From: Pedobacter sp. Leaf250 | GTDB lineage: Bacteria > Bacteroidota > Bacteroidia > Sphingobacteriales > Sphingobacteriaceae | NCBI RefSeq assembly: GCF_920984735.1 | Contig: NZ_CAKLBU010000019.1 | Location: 35,803-99,802 of the forward strand | Reading direction: 5' to 3' | DNA: 64,000 nucleotides | In this document: positions 24,111-34,119 of the stretch, one piece after another | Layout: each line of letters starts with the position of its first letter | Position numbering within the stretch: position 1 is the stretch's first letter | The notes under the pieces: generated by a model | What the model saw: the letters and a program-made list of their open reading frames with translations, nothing else | What the model was told of the DNA's origin: nothing | The model's database searches: none | Position numbers and translations under genes: made by a program

Positions 24111-26624
24111 ATGAAGTTTAAAAATCTAATCAAGGCCTTTCTCTTCTTCTCATTCCTTTTACTTTCTCATTCTATTTATGCTCAAACCAATTATGCAGAT
24201 GTGAGGGTAGATGAATTGAGTGATGCAAAGATCAGGGAATTGATGCAACGTGCTGAATCCATTGGTTACAGTGATGCGCAATTAGAGCAATTGGCACTGG
24301 CACAGGGCATGAAGCAATCCGAAATTGAAAAGCTTAGGATGAGGGTAGAGAAAATCAGAAAACAGGATGGAACACAAAATAATAATTCTGAAGAAGATCC
24401 GACATTAACGAAGCCATTTACTGATCTCAATCGTTCGAGAGTAAATAGCTCGCAAAGCAAAATAGATTCATTAAAAAGGGTAAATTCAGTACTCTCTAGC
24501 AAAGCGCTAGCTAATACCATATCACCAAATCGGTTGAAAATTTTTGGGGAAGAACTTTTTGGCTTAAGTACTCAAACTTTTGAGCCAAATTTAAGGATGG
24601 CCACGCCAAAAAGTTATGTGGTTGGGCCAGATGATGAGTTATTGATTGATATTACTGGTGACAATGAAGTTAGTTATAAGTCAAAAGTAAGTCCTGATGG
24701 TAATATCAGGGTACAATATATTGGCCTCATTTCAGTAGCAGGATTAACTATAGAGCAGGCCACTTCAAAGATAAAATCAACACTTTCTACCACCTATCCT
24801 GCCTTAAGATCCGGCCGTACTGCTGTTTCCATTACGCTCGGCAATATCAGAAGCATTACCGTTACGATAGTTGGCGAGGCTGTTAAACCCGGTTCGTATA
24901 CCGTATCTTCCCTGGCATCATTATTCAATATTTTAAGTACTGCTGGTGGTCCGAATGTGAATGGAACTTACCGCAATATTCAAATTGTTAGGGGAAATAA
25001 AGTAATCAATACAATTGATATTTATGATTTTTTAATGAATGGTATTCAAAAAGGCAATATTAGGCTTCAAGATCAGGATGTCATTAATATACCGGTTTAC
25101 AATACCCGTATCGAATTATCTGGTGAAGTAAAAAGGCCTGCGTTTTTTGAGATTAAAGAGAATGAAACATTAGCCGATGCCTTACGTTTTGCAGGAGGTT
25201 TTTCGAGCAATGCTTATTCTGCACAAATAAAGGTTTTACAAAATACAAACCGGGAAAGAAAAATTATGGATGTGACAGAAGCGGAATTTTCTACTTATAA
25301 GCCACAAAATGGAGATAAGTTTATCGTGGAAAGGATCTTGGATCGCTTTGCAAACCGTGTAGAGATTTCTGGCGCAGTTTTTCGCCCCGGGCAATATGAA
25401 CTGGATGATCAGCTTACATTAAAAAGTTTAATCCAAAAGGCTGATGGAGTTAAGGAAGATGCATTCCTCAACCGAGGATATATTTCCCGCTTAAATACAG
25501 ATAATAGTATGGCGTTGGTTTCATTTGATTTAGCTAAAATATTGGCTGGAACAGAACCAGATATTAAACTGCAACGTGAAGATAAAGTGGTGATTAAATC
25601 CATTTTTGAATTGCGTGAAGATTTTAAAGTGACAGTTCAGGGTGAAGTAAGGCAACCGGGGACTTTTGCCTATGCCGATGGCATGAATCTGGAAGCATTG
25701 ATTCAGATGTCGGGCGGATTTAGAGAAGGTGCTACACCAAATCGCATCGAGATTTCTAGGCGGATCAAAAATAGTGATGCAACCTCTGCATCTGCCCAAA
25801 CCGCTGAAGTTTTCTCTGTTAATGTAGATCCGGATTTAAAAATTCAGCAAAATGGTTTTACCTTAAAACCATTTGATATCGTTTCCATTCGCAGTTCAGA
25901 AAGTTATCATATTCAAAGACAAATTAAAATTGAAGGCGAAGTATTGTATCCAGGTGTTTACACCATTATAAAAAAAGATGAGCGGATTTCTGATATTATC
26001 AAAAGAGCTGGCGGATTAAGTCCATTGGCTTATGTGGAAGGTGCTTCTTTAAGACGAAATGGAAAAGGCGATTTGAGAATGGATAGCTTGGAAACTTTAA
26101 GAGAAGACCGTGAAAAGCTTTTAAATCTGCAGCGTTTAAAACAATCAGGTGCCCGGGATACCACGAGTTTGGATAAAGATCTTCAAATATTAAGAAGTGA
26201 TTTGGTGGGTATCGATCTTAAAAAAATCATGGAAAAACCACTGTCCAGATACGATTTAATTGTTGAGAATGAAGATGTGATCCGCGTTCCAAAGGAGCTT
26301 CAAACCATTCGTGTTACAGGCGAAGTATTAAAGCCCAACAGCATTGTTTACACTAAAGGAAAAAGTTTTACCGGATATATTAGCGGTTCTGGTGGTTTCA
26401 GTTATAATGCATATAAAAAGGGTGCTTTTATTGTCTACTCCAATGGTTCCGTAGCGGCCAATCGGAAGTTTCTGTTTTTTAATAACTTTCCACAGGTAAA
26501 ACCGGGTTCAGAAATATTTGTTCCAAAACGGGCAGAGAGAGAAAAATTAAATGCCACTGCATTTATTGGCATATCAACAGCTGTTGCATCATTGGCTGCA
26601 ATTATTGTAACCTTACTGCGATAA
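24111..26624 (+). CDS. Polysaccharide export outer-membrane protein with multiple SLBB domains (Wza-like)
   Basis: I start it at ATG 24111 (837 aa), because MKFKNLIKAFLFFSFLLLSHSIYAQ is a signal peptide cut after YAQ. An upstream TTG frame would bury it. A polysaccharide-export domain (SYVVGPDDELLIDITGD) is followed by repeated SLBB units, each starting with a [VI]xGEVxxPGxY pattern: near nucleotides 24870 (VGEAVKPGSYTV), 25120, 25365, 25630, 25930 and 26310, six in all. The C-terminus has one membrane helix (FIGISTAVASLAAIIVTLL). It is far longer than enterobacterial Wza, as usual in Bacteroidota. It probably forms the periplasm-spanning and outer-membrane export channel with the Wzz protein encoded 3 bases downstream. 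Confidence 0.9.
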   Translation: MKFKNLIKAFLFFSFLLLSHSIYAQTNYADVRVDELSDAKIRELMQRAESIGYSDAQLEQLALAQGMKQSEIEKLRMRVEKIRKQDGTQNNNSEEDPTLTKPFTDLNRSRVNSSQSKIDSLKRVNSVLSSKALANTISPNRLKIFGEELFGLSTQTFEPNLRMATPKSYVVGPDDELLIDITGDNEVSYKSKVSPDGNIRVQYIGLISVAGLTIEQATSKIKSTLSTTYPALRSGRTAVSITLGNIRSITVTIVGEAVKPGSYTVSSLASLFNILSTAGGPNVNGTYRNIQIVRGNKVINTIDIYDFLMNGIQKGNIRLQDQDVINIPVYNTRIELSGEVKRPAFFEIKENETLADALRFAGGFSSNAYSAQIKVLQNTNRERKIMDVTEAEFSTYKPQNGDKFIVERILDRFANRVEISGAVFRPGQYELDDQLTLKSLIQKADGVKEDAFLNRGYISRLNTDNSMALVSFDLAKILAGTEPDIKLQREDKVVIKSIFELREDFKVTVQGEVRQPGTFAYADGMNLEALIQMSGGFREGATPNRIEISRRIKNSDATSASAQTAEVFSVNVDPDLKIQQNGFTLKPFDIVSIRSSESYHIQRQIKIEGEVLYPGVYTIIKKDERISDIIKRAGGLSPLAYVEGASLRRNGKGDLRMDSLETLREDREKLLNLQRLKQSGARDTTSLDKDLQILRSDLVGIDLKKIMEKPLSRYDLIVENEDVIRVPKELQTIRVTGEVLKPNSIVYTKGKSFTGYISGSGGFSYNAYKKGAFIVYSNGSVAANRKFLFFNNFPQVKPGSEIFVPKRAEREKLNATAFIGISTAVASLAAIIVTLLR

Positions 26625-26627
26625 AAT

Positions 26628-27692
26628 ATGGCTGAAACTGTAAACAGGGAAATTACCTTAAAAGAATTGGCGGTAAAACTTACCGAATGGCTATCATACC
26701 TCAAATCGAAGTGGCTGATCATTGTTTTAGGTTGTGCCGTGGGTGTTGGGTTAGGATATTTTTATGCATCTTATAAAAAACCTAAATACGTGGCAGTAAG
26801 TACTTTTGCATTGGAAGATGCAAGTGGTGGCAGTGGCCTTGGCCAAATGGCTGGATTAGCATCTATGGTTGGGATAGATATTGGTGCCGGTGGAACAGGT
26901 GGGGTATTTCAAGGCGATAACTTAATTGAATTATATAAATCAAGAACTATGGTTCAAAAAGCCTTGTTAACAGAAATGGATTTTCAGGGCAAAAAGCAAT
27001 TGATTTTGGAACGTTATCTGGATTTCAACAATTTAAAACAAAAATGGTCTACTGAACTGGCTTTAAATAGGGTTGATTTCCAATCTGGTAAAGATCTCCA
27101 TTTAACAAGGACTCAGGATAGCATTATTGGTGAGGTGGTAAAAGCAATTGGTATTAACAATCTGGTAGTCACTAAACCAGATAAAAAACTGAGTATTTTG
27201 AAGGTGCAAGTTACCTCAAAAGATGAGTTATTTTCAAAGGCTTTTAATGATCAAATTGTAAAAAATGTAAATGAATTCTATGTATCGACGAAAACTAAAA
27301 AGTCAATGCAAAATATTGCTGTATTACAACATCAAACGGATTCAGTAAAACGCGAGCTCAACCGGGCTCTAAGTGGAATGGCAAGTTTAACAGACGCCAA
27401 TCCTAACGCCAATCCCGCCAGGCAAATATTAAAAGTTCCTTCTCAAAAAAAACAGGTTGATGCCCAGGCCAATACCGCAATACTTACAGAATTGGTTAAG
27501 AATTTGGAAATGTCTAAGCTTTCACAACAAAAGGAAATGCCTTTAATCCAAATGATTGATGCTCCGGTATTCCCCCTAAACAAAATATCAACAACTAAAA
27601 TACAAGGAATGGTTGCAGGATTTTTTATTGCATGTTTTTCAATGTCCGTTTTTCTTTTGGTAAGAAGAGGTTTCTTATCTATGATCAGATAA
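26628..27692 (+). CDS. wzz: Wzz-type chain-length determinant (no kinase domain)
   Basis: The 354-aa protein has two membrane helices (WLIIVLGCAVGVGLGYFYAS near residues 28-47 and GMVAGFFIACFSMSVFLLV near the C-terminus) bracketing a periplasmic domain with a coiled-coil-prone centre. This is the PCP1/Wzz layout. It ends soon after TM2, so the cytoplasmic tyrosine kinase of Wzc is absent. The N-terminal periplasmic segment is glycine-rich (GGSGLGQMAGLASMVGIDIG), as in Bacteroidota Wzz proteins. It controls polymer length together with the Wzy protein encoded at 32817. The gap to the SLBB gene is 3 bases and to the flippase gene 3 bases. Confidence 0.88.
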   Translation: MAETVNREITLKELAVKLTEWLSYLKSKWLIIVLGCAVGVGLGYFYASYKKPKYVAVSTFALEDASGGSGLGQMAGLASMVGIDIGAGGTGGVFQGDNLIELYKSRTMVQKALLTEMDFQGKKQLILERYLDFNNLKQKWSTELALNRVDFQSGKDLHLTRTQDSIIGEVVKAIGINNLVVTKPDKKLSILKVQVTSKDELFSKAFNDQIVKNVNEFYVSTKTKKSMQNIAVLQHQTDSVKRELNRALSGMASLTDANPNANPARQILKVPSQKKQVDAQANTAILTELVKNLEMSKLSQQKEMPLIQMIDAPVFPLNKISTTKIQGMVAGFFIACFSMSVFLLVRRGFLSMIR

Positions 27693-27695
27693 TAA

Positions 27696-29147
27696 ATGTC
27701 GGGATTAAAGAAAAATATTGCCTTTAATACGCTTTTATCTATTTCTCAAATATTATTTCCTTTGGTTACCTTTCCTTATGCATCAAGGATATTGGGACCA
27801 GAGGGTATGGGGGCAATTAATTTCGCCGATAATATCATCACCTACTTTCTTATTTTTTCTGCTTTGGGTATACCGCTTTATGGCGTTAGGGAAATTGCTA
27901 AAGTAAAGCACGATCAGATTGCATTGGGGCGTGTGTTTTCAGAGCTGATACTGATTCACTTGCTTACGTCTATTCTCTCAGTTGTTATTTTATTGATTAT
28001 AACTTTCTCAAGTGATAGATTGATGGAAAATATTGAACTCTACAAAATAGGGATGACTATTTTGCTGGGTAATGTTTTTATCGCTGAGTGGTTTTTTCAG
28101 GGTATCGAAAAGTTTAAATACATTGCTATAAGAACTGTCAGTATCCGATTATTTACCATTGTGCTTCTTTTTACATTAATTCATGCTGTATCAGATCTAA
28201 ATACATATTATGCCTTAAATCTTGTGGCTACTTTACTGGCTGCTGTAGCAAATATGTATTCTGTAAGCAAGATGGTTAAAATATCTTTCAAAGACCTGTC
28301 GTTGAAACATCATCTAAGGCCGCTTCTTATCATTTTTTCCAATAGCATTATAACCACAATCTATCTTGTTTTTGATACCATCATTCTTGGTTTTTTAACC
28401 AGTAATGTCTACGTTGGGTATTATTCTGCCTCCATGCGAATAAGTAAATTAAGTTTAGTTATTATAGGTGTACTTTCGGCCGTATTATTACCCAGGCTAA
28501 CCATTGCATTTAAAGAGAAAAATTGGGAAGAGGCAAGGTCGTTACTCAATAAATCAATAAATTTTGTTGTTTTTTTTAGTATTCCTTTCGCTATTGGAAC
28601 CTATTGCCTGGCAGAAGAGATCATACGCTTATTTGCAGGGCAAAAATATTTGGCAGCAGTGAGTTCGTTGCAGATCCTAAGCTTTATTGTAATTTTTGTT
28701 GGAATTTCTCAGGTATTTGCAAATGAGATTTTATTGCCACTCCACCAGGAAACAAAAATTCTTTATGCCTCCCTTTTTGGAGTAGTGATAAGTTTGGGGC
28801 TAAATTTTTTGCTTATCCCTCACTTTAAACAAAATGGTGCTGCTATTAGTTCACTTGCTACTGAATTAACAGTGTTTGGTATTTTATTCGTTTATTCTTT
28901 CAAGCTTTTTAAAATAACATTTCCTTATTTCGCAATACTTCAGGCCATAGCCACTTCAGGCCTGTTTTTTTTAGTGAAATGGCTAGTGTTAAAAATAACG
29001 GTTATTCCCCTTGTAGTTATCGTACTTACTGTTTTTTTCTCTGGTATTATATATCTTTTTATTCAACTTTTCATATGGAAGAATAAAAATGTTTTGGATG
29101 TATTAGGGGGGATTGGTCCTTTAAAGTTTTTGCAAAAAATAGGATGA
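27696..29147 (+). CDS. Wzx flippase (MOP superfamily)
   Basis: The 483-aa protein has about 12-14 hydrophobic helices. The opening FNTLLSISQILFPLVTFPYASRILGPEGMGAINFAD is the classic RfbX/Wzx N-terminus, and AEWFFQGIEKFKYI is another family block. It translocates the lipid-linked repeat unit to the periplasm. It is clearly paralogous to the flippase at 54005 (both share LFPLVTFPY/VFPLITFPY, the PLYGVREIAK-like loop and EWxxQGIExxxYI), which suggests regions B and C share ancestry for this gene. The stop codon overlaps the next start by 4 bases. Confidence 0.9.
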   Translation: MSGLKKNIAFNTLLSISQILFPLVTFPYASRILGPEGMGAINFADNIITYFLIFSALGIPLYGVREIAKVKHDQIALGRVFSELILIHLLTSILSVVILLIITFSSDRLMENIELYKIGMTILLGNVFIAEWFFQGIEKFKYIAIRTVSIRLFTIVLLFTLIHAVSDLNTYYALNLVATLLAAVANMYSVSKMVKISFKDLSLKHHLRPLLIIFSNSIITTIYLVFDTIILGFLTSNVYVGYYSASMRISKLSLVIIGVLSAVLLPRLTIAFKEKNWEEARSLLNKSINFVVFFSIPFAIGTYCLAEEIIRLFAGQKYLAAVSSLQILSFIVIFVGISQVFANEILLPLHQETKILYASLFGVVISLGLNFLLIPHFKQNGAAISSLATELTVFGILFVYSFKLFKITFPYFAILQAIATSGLFFLVKWLVLKITVIPLVVIVLTVFFSGIIYLFIQLFIWKNKNVLDVLGGIGPLKFLQKIG

Positions 29148-29953
29148 AGGCGTGTGTAATAATTCCGGTTTACCAGGATCAGATGAATGTATTCGAGCAG
29201 ATTTCACTGGATCAATGCCTTAGTGTATTAAAGGCACACGATATTTACTTTGTTATCCCAAGAAAATTAGAGAAGTCATTTCAAAGAAAACAAGAAGTTT
29301 TGAAGAGTGAAGTACGTTATAAAACGTTTGACAATCATTTTTTTGCAGATATCCCTGGCTATAACTATCTTATGAAGTCCGACGGATTTTATAAACGTTT
29401 TCTTGAATATGATTTTATGCTCATCCATCAGTTGGATGCCTTTGTTTTCCGCGACGATTTAAATTATTGGTGTGCGCAAGGTTACGATTTTATCGGTGCA
29501 CCACTTTTTGAAGGGCATGATAATGCTGAAATGTCATCAACATTAGTAGGTCAAGGTAACGGCGGCTTCAGCTTGAGAAATATCAGAACGTGCTATAAAA
29601 TTGTTTCTCAATTTAAAAGACTAAATTTCATACGTAAATTCGACTATTTTGCTCCAAATGCTATGATACGGGCTTTCAGATACCTTAAGCATCAGATAAT
29701 ATATAATTTTTCGGGATACCCTTTACAGCCCATAATTAATGAAGATCTATTTTGGGCGGAGGTTATCCCGCAAAATTTCCCCGAGTTTACTGTTCCGGAT
29801 CCTTTGACGGCAATGAAATTTAGCTTTGAAGTTAATGCTGGAATTCTCTATCAAATGAACAATAATGAATTACCCTTTGGCTGTCATGCCTGGTGGAAAT
29901 ATGATTTGCCGTTTTGGAAAGATCATATTCAAAAATTAGGATATAACATTTAA
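29144..29953 (+). CDS. DUF5672 domain protein, putative glycosyltransferase
   Basis: The 269-aa protein starts at an ATG overlapping the flippase stop by 4 bases. The sequence KACVIIPVYQDQMNVFE, FMLIHQLDAFVFRDDL, DFIGAPLFEG and GQGNGGFSLRNIRTC matches the DUF5672 pattern, in which HQLDAF and GNGGFSLR resemble the metal site and acceptor loop of GT-A enzymes. It is therefore probably a cytoplasmic glycosyltransferase, though the family has no characterised substrate I can name. Tight coupling with wzx and the following GT genes supports a role in repeat-unit assembly. Confidence 0.78.
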   Translation: MKACVIIPVYQDQMNVFEQISLDQCLSVLKAHDIYFVIPRKLEKSFQRKQEVLKSEVRYKTFDNHFFADIPGYNYLMKSDGFYKRFLEYDFMLIHQLDAFVFRDDLNYWCAQGYDFIGAPLFEGHDNAEMSSTLVGQGNGGFSLRNIRTCYKIVSQFKRLNFIRKFDYFAPNAMIRAFRYLKHQIIYNFSGYPLQPIINEDLFWAEVIPQNFPEFTVPDPLTAMKFSFEVNAGILYQMNNNELPFGCHAWWKYDLPFWKDHIQKLGYNI

Positions 29954-29960
29954 TGGATTT

Positions 29961-30965
29961 ATGTTAAATTCGGCAATGATTGACAAAGTGAGTGATAAAC
30001 TCTTTTTCAAATTATTACAAACTAATGTGCACCAGTATAGTGGTGATTGTATAGATGAGTTTTATCAATACCTTATAAGTAAATATCCGGATAATGTTTT
30101 TATTAAAGATGTGGGATGGCTGAAGTTTAAAGTATTGTGGATCGGTATTTTTAGACGATTGCTTCGATATTTTAAACCGAGGATTTTGCTTCCTATCAAT
30201 AAAAAAATAAACTTTAGTGCACAGATTGGCCCTGATCTGAAAATGTGTATACCTGACTTTTTCTTAGCCAGGCAAAACTATATATATATGTTTGATGCCT
30301 GGCCAAGGTTTCATCATGAATTGGGGGAAATGTTTGATTTGATGAATGTTAAGACAGTGTTTTTTTCGTCAAGAGATGTAACTTACCACTACCAGAAAAA
30401 TACCGATTCTATATGTAAGGCATATTGGGTGCCAGAAGGTATCAATGCCACTGAATATCACTATCTACCCTATACTGATAAAACTATTGATGTGCTGGAG
30501 TTTGGAAGGACTTATAAAAGCTATCATGATATTATTGTAGGGCCATTGGCTGAGGCGCGGAAACAGCATCTGTTTACAACTGCAGATAAACGTATATTAT
30601 TTGAAACCAAGTTAGAGTTCAAGAATGCTTTATCGAAAACAAAGATTTGCATATGCGTTCCATCTAACATTACACACCCTGAAAGGGCAGAGAATATTTC
30701 AACTATGACTCTTCGCTATCTCCAGTGTATGGCTAGTAAATGTTTAATTGTTGGTATTATGCCCCCAGAAATGAATGAATTATTTGACTATATGCCCATG
30801 ATTGAAATTGATAGCGAAAATCCTGGCTTACAAATTATGGACATCCTTACAAATTACGAAAGTTACCATCACATTATAGAGCGGAATTATCAAATTGTAA
30901 ATGAAAAACACCAATGGCTAAACCGATGGAAGTTTATAGAAGAGATCATTAAAAAAGAAATATAA
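29961..30965 (+). CDS. GT-B type glycosyltransferase (CgeB-like C-terminal domain)
   Basis: The 334-aa protein starts at ATG 29961. The C-terminal half holds FKNALSKTKICICVPSN followed by HPERAENISTMTLRYLQCMASKCLIVG, the nucleotide-sugar-binding signature of group 1-type transferases. VPEGINATEYHYLP earlier resembles the hinge between the two GT-B domains. No membrane segment is seen. It sits 8 bases after the DUF5672 gene and 3 bases before a GT2. Its architecture parallels the protein at 2942-3955 in region A but the sequences differ. Donor sugar is unknown. Confidence 0.75.
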   Translation: MLNSAMIDKVSDKLFFKLLQTNVHQYSGDCIDEFYQYLISKYPDNVFIKDVGWLKFKVLWIGIFRRLLRYFKPRILLPINKKINFSAQIGPDLKMCIPDFFLARQNYIYMFDAWPRFHHELGEMFDLMNVKTVFFSSRDVTYHYQKNTDSICKAYWVPEGINATEYHYLPYTDKTIDVLEFGRTYKSYHDIIVGPLAEARKQHLFTTADKRILFETKLEFKNALSKTKICICVPSNITHPERAENISTMTLRYLQCMASKCLIVGIMPPEMNELFDYMPMIEIDSENPGLQIMDILTNYESYHHIIERNYQIVNEKHQWLNRWKFIEEIIKKEI

Positions 30966-30967
30966 TT

Positions 30968-31858
30968 ATGGATGTATCCATCATCATTGTTAATTATAAT
31001 ACAACGGCATTAACCCTGCAATGTGTCAATTCCATCATTGAGCATACTAAAAACCTTGATTATGAAATTATTGTTGTTGATAATGCATCGATGGATAAAA
31101 CGATTTATGGCCTTAAACAGAAATTTCCTGATGTACATTTATTATTGAATAAAAATAATGAAGGATTTGGTCGTGCCAACAATTTAGCTATGGAAATGGC
31201 TAAAGGTGAATTTGTTTTTCTTCTTAATTCGGATGCCTATTTAATTTCAAATGCGGTTGAGCAGTTTTTAATTTTTATGAGAAATCCTAATCATCAAAAA
31301 TATGGCGTGTGCGGTGGTGAACTTTTAACTGGCGATGATCGAGAAACTGTATCTTTTGGAAATTTCCCAAACTTATTTGGAATATTTTCTATGTTTGGTT
31401 TATACCTTTTCTTTAGGGAAAAATATCAACAAAAGTACCTTCTTGGCGTAGTTAACTATAATGATCATATCAAAGAAGTTGATTTTATTTCGGGGGCAGC
31501 TATGTTTATTAGAAAAAGTGCAATAGAACTTGTAGGGCCTTTCGATCCGGATTTCTTTCTGTACTTCGAAGAAACAGAATTATCATTCAGAATTGCTAAA
31601 ACAGGTTTAAAAAGCATTATTTTGCCTTACATAAAGATTATTCATCTGGAAGGCGGCTCGCAGATTAGCAGCAAGTTCAATTATATCCGTTACCAAAATT
31701 TTGCGGTAAGCCGTCAATTATTTTATCAAAAATCTCATAGTAAATTTTATGCTGTAGTAGCAAAGCATTTACATCTATTACATACACTGTTATTTTCGCT
31801 TTTAGGTAGGGAGAAAGGAAACATGTGGAAAAAAATAAAGATCATTTTCAATTCATAG
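30968..31858 (+). CDS. GT2 glycosyltransferase, rhamnosyltransferase-like
   Basis: The 296-aa protein begins VSIIIVNYNTTALTLQC, with EIIVVDNASMDKT, NNEGFGRANNLAMEMAKGEF and VFLLNSDAYL as nucleotide and metal sites. FISGAAMFIRKSAIELVG and YFEETELSFRIAKTG follow, as in WbbL-like transferases. It is likely cytoplasmic. It follows the previous gene by 3 bases and precedes the next by 2 bases, so translation of this block is closely coupled. Confidence 0.86.
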   Translation: MDVSIIIVNYNTTALTLQCVNSIIEHTKNLDYEIIVVDNASMDKTIYGLKQKFPDVHLLLNKNNEGFGRANNLAMEMAKGEFVFLLNSDAYLISNAVEQFLIFMRNPNHQKYGVCGGELLTGDDRETVSFGNFPNLFGIFSMFGLYLFFREKYQQKYLLGVVNYNDHIKEVDFISGAAMFIRKSAIELVGPFDPDFFLYFEETELSFRIAKTGLKSIILPYIKIIHLEGGSQISSKFNYIRYQNFAVSRQLFYQKSHSKFYAVVAKHLHLLHTLLFSLLGREKGNMWKKIKIIFNS

Positions 31859-31859
31859 T

Positions 31860-32816
31860 ATGGCATACAACGCTAAACAGTTGCCCCTAGTTAGCATAAT
31901 CATCCCTACATATAACTATGCACACTTCATCACTGAAACACTAACCAGTGTCTTGGATCAAACTTATCAAAACTGGGAATGCATTATCATTGATGATGAA
32001 TCCGGGGATGATACCACCCTGATCGTGAATAACTTCATTTCTGCCCATCCAGGCTATAAATTTAATTACCATCGTGTAGAGAATGGTGGTACTTCTATGG
32101 CCAAAAATATTGGGATAAAGTTATCACAGGGCGATTTTATTCAGTTTCTGGATGCTGATGATTTATTGAGTAGGCACAAAATTGCTGTTCAAGTTAATGC
32201 TGCTATTCAATATTCGGTCAATATTGTATTTTCCAAATCCCTATTTTTTAAAGGTTCAGCAATCACTCCTCAAATTATAGAAAAATATCCTGAAAACTTT
32301 TTGGCTAGCAAAAGCTTAGCAGAAACTGAATTGTCTATTCGCATCATCCAAAACAACGTTTTAACCATCAGTAGCCCTTTGATTAAGCGATATTTGGTTC
32401 TGGCAGCCGGCATGTTCGATTCTGATTTGCGAAATAATGAAGATTGGTTGTTTTGGTTTAAAATTGCTCAAATACATCCACATTTTATTTATGATGGCGA
32501 TGATAAATCATTTGTACTAATCCGGATACATGATCATAGCGCAATGAACAACCAACAAAATATGTTTAGAGGAGAGCTTGCGGTTAGAAATTATATGCAT
32601 GAGGCACTTGCCAATAAAGAAAAAAGTATTGAAACTAAAAGTTTGATCCAATTAAATTTGGATCTCCTTGCGCTTCACCACCTTCGGTCAGTGAATATTT
32701 CTAAGGGCTTAAGCCATATTTTAAGTAGTTTTGTGAAAAATCCAGTTCATTCACTTCCGCTTTTGGCTAAAGGCGTTATAAAGCTTGGAACTCGATTTTA
32801 TAAAAGTATCAGTTAA
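31860..32816 (+). CDS. GT2 glycosyltransferase
   Basis: The 318-aa protein has LVSIIIPTYNYAHFITETL, CIIIDDESGDDTT, NGGTSMAKNIGIKLSQGDF and IQFLDADDLLSR, a textbook GT2 set with DADD as the metal site. NNEDWLFWFKIAQ is the acceptor/catalytic-base block (ED). It transfers one sugar to the growing repeat unit at the cytoplasmic face. Its TAA is immediately followed by the ATG of the polymerase gene. Specificity is not predictable. Confidence 0.86.
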   Translation: MAYNAKQLPLVSIIIPTYNYAHFITETLTSVLDQTYQNWECIIIDDESGDDTTLIVNNFISAHPGYKFNYHRVENGGTSMAKNIGIKLSQGDFIQFLDADDLLSRHKIAVQVNAAIQYSVNIVFSKSLFFKGSAITPQIIEKYPENFLASKSLAETELSIRIIQNNVLTISSPLIKRYLVLAAGMFDSDLRNNEDWLFWFKIAQIHPHFIYDGDDKSFVLIRIHDHSAMNNQQNMFRGELAVRNYMHEALANKEKSIETKSLIQLNLDLLALHHLRSVNISKGLSHILSSFVKNPVHSLPLLAKGVIKLGTRFYKSIS

Positions 32817-34118
32817 ATGATTGGTAAACCATATATATTAATCCTACTTATTTGCGTATTAATTTTTTTTGATGCCTTTCTGATGATTAGGTACTTATCA
32901 TGGGGCTGTACTCAAGAACAGATTATTCCCTTCACAGCATTTTTAATCATTGCTGAAAGTATTACAGTTTTTTCTATCCTGCGCTTTAATCAGATCATTA
33001 ATCCATTTACTATATATAGTGTATTTATTTACATTGCCGGGTTTTCATTCCTTATGATTTCAGATCGGCAAATAGGATATGATTTGCGGTTTATGCTGAT
33101 TATCATATTAAGCATCACCTGCTTCATTACTGGCGGATTAGTGGCCATGAAAACATACAAATTCAGTTTTAAGAGCTATATTTTGCCCTTAAGCCCTCGA
33201 ATCAGTTTGGCATTTTTACTTGTGTTATTTGTTGCAGGAATAGGTGTCTTTCTGATAGAGGTAAGGCAATTGGGCTATCTTCCGATACTAAGTCTAGGGA
33301 ATGCGGAGATGTATCAGGAATTAAATGAAAATGAAGTAACTGCATTACATAATTTCATTGTTTTAAATTCTGTATTGCCTGCAATGTTTTATATTCTGTT
33401 TAAAAGGAAAACAATTCGTTTTTGGCAATTTCTATTGCTTAGTCTGGTGTGTTGTTTTATTATTTTCAACTTTTTTAGCAGGCAGATCATTGTATTGTTT
33501 TTCTTCTCTATGTTAGTGGCTTATAGTTATTATAAAACTATTCCAATGTTTAGGTTACTCTCAATCGGAACAGCCTGCGTGTTGGTATTCATTGTCTTAG
33601 GGAAACTAAGGGGTAGTGGTACAGAAGCTGCAAATTCTATGACGGTCAATGATTTCTTAAAAGACTACGGAGACATTACCAAACCTACCAATATTATTGA
33701 GACCTATCTTTCACTTTATGGTGCTGTAAATCTGTCTACTGGCAATCTTATTGTACACGAATCTCAACGTGATGGTTACATTAGTTATGGTGTATATACA
33801 GCCAGACCGTTGATTACGCTTTTGCCAATCAATAAAGCAGCAATTTATCCTTTACAATATAGCTCTTATACCCGTCTTGGCACATATCTTGTCGATCCTT
33901 TTTTGGATTTCAGGTGGGTAGGAGTGATCTGCATGAATTTTCTTTACGGATTATTTGCAATGAACTCCTTTAAAAATTATGTGTCAAAAAATGGAGAATA
34001 TTATATTGTAGAGTGGTCGCTATTTATCTTTTGTATTTTTATGTGTGCCTTTACCAATTTTTTCCATATGTTTTTTGTAGCCTTTTTCTTTATTGTAAAT
34101 CGCATTGCCATTAAATAG
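32817..34118 (+). CDS. Wzy-like O-antigen/capsule polymerase
   Basis: The 433-aa protein has about 10-12 hydrophobic segments (ILILLICVLIFFDAFLMI, YSVFIYIAGFSFLMI, LAFLLVLFVAGIGVFLIEV and others). A larger periplasmic loop after residue 260 contains conserved-looking polar residues (DYGDITKPTNIIETYLSLYG, ARPLITLLPINK). This is the pattern of oligosaccharide repeat-unit polymerases, which link lipid-borne repeat units in the periplasm. The primary sequence of such polymerases is poorly conserved, so assignment rests on topology and on position among wzx, wzz and GT genes. It is the region B counterpart of the polymerase at 57516. Confidence 0.75.
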   Translation: MIGKPYILILLICVLIFFDAFLMIRYLSWGCTQEQIIPFTAFLIIAESITVFSILRFNQIINPFTIYSVFIYIAGFSFLMISDRQIGYDLRFMLIIILSITCFITGGLVAMKTYKFSFKSYILPLSPRISLAFLLVLFVAGIGVFLIEVRQLGYLPILSLGNAEMYQELNENEVTALHNFIVLNSVLPAMFYILFKRKTIRFWQFLLLSLVCCFIIFNFFSRQIIVLFFFSMLVAYSYYKTIPMFRLLSIGTACVLVFIVLGKLRGSGTEAANSMTVNDFLKDYGDITKPTNIIETYLSLYGAVNLSTGNLIVHESQRDGYISYGVYTARPLITLLPINKAAIYPLQYSSYTRLGTYLVDPFLDFRWVGVICMNFLYGLFAMNSFKNYVSKNGEYYIVEWSLFIFCIFMCAFTNFFHMFFVAFFFIVNRIAIK

Positions 34119-34119
34119 C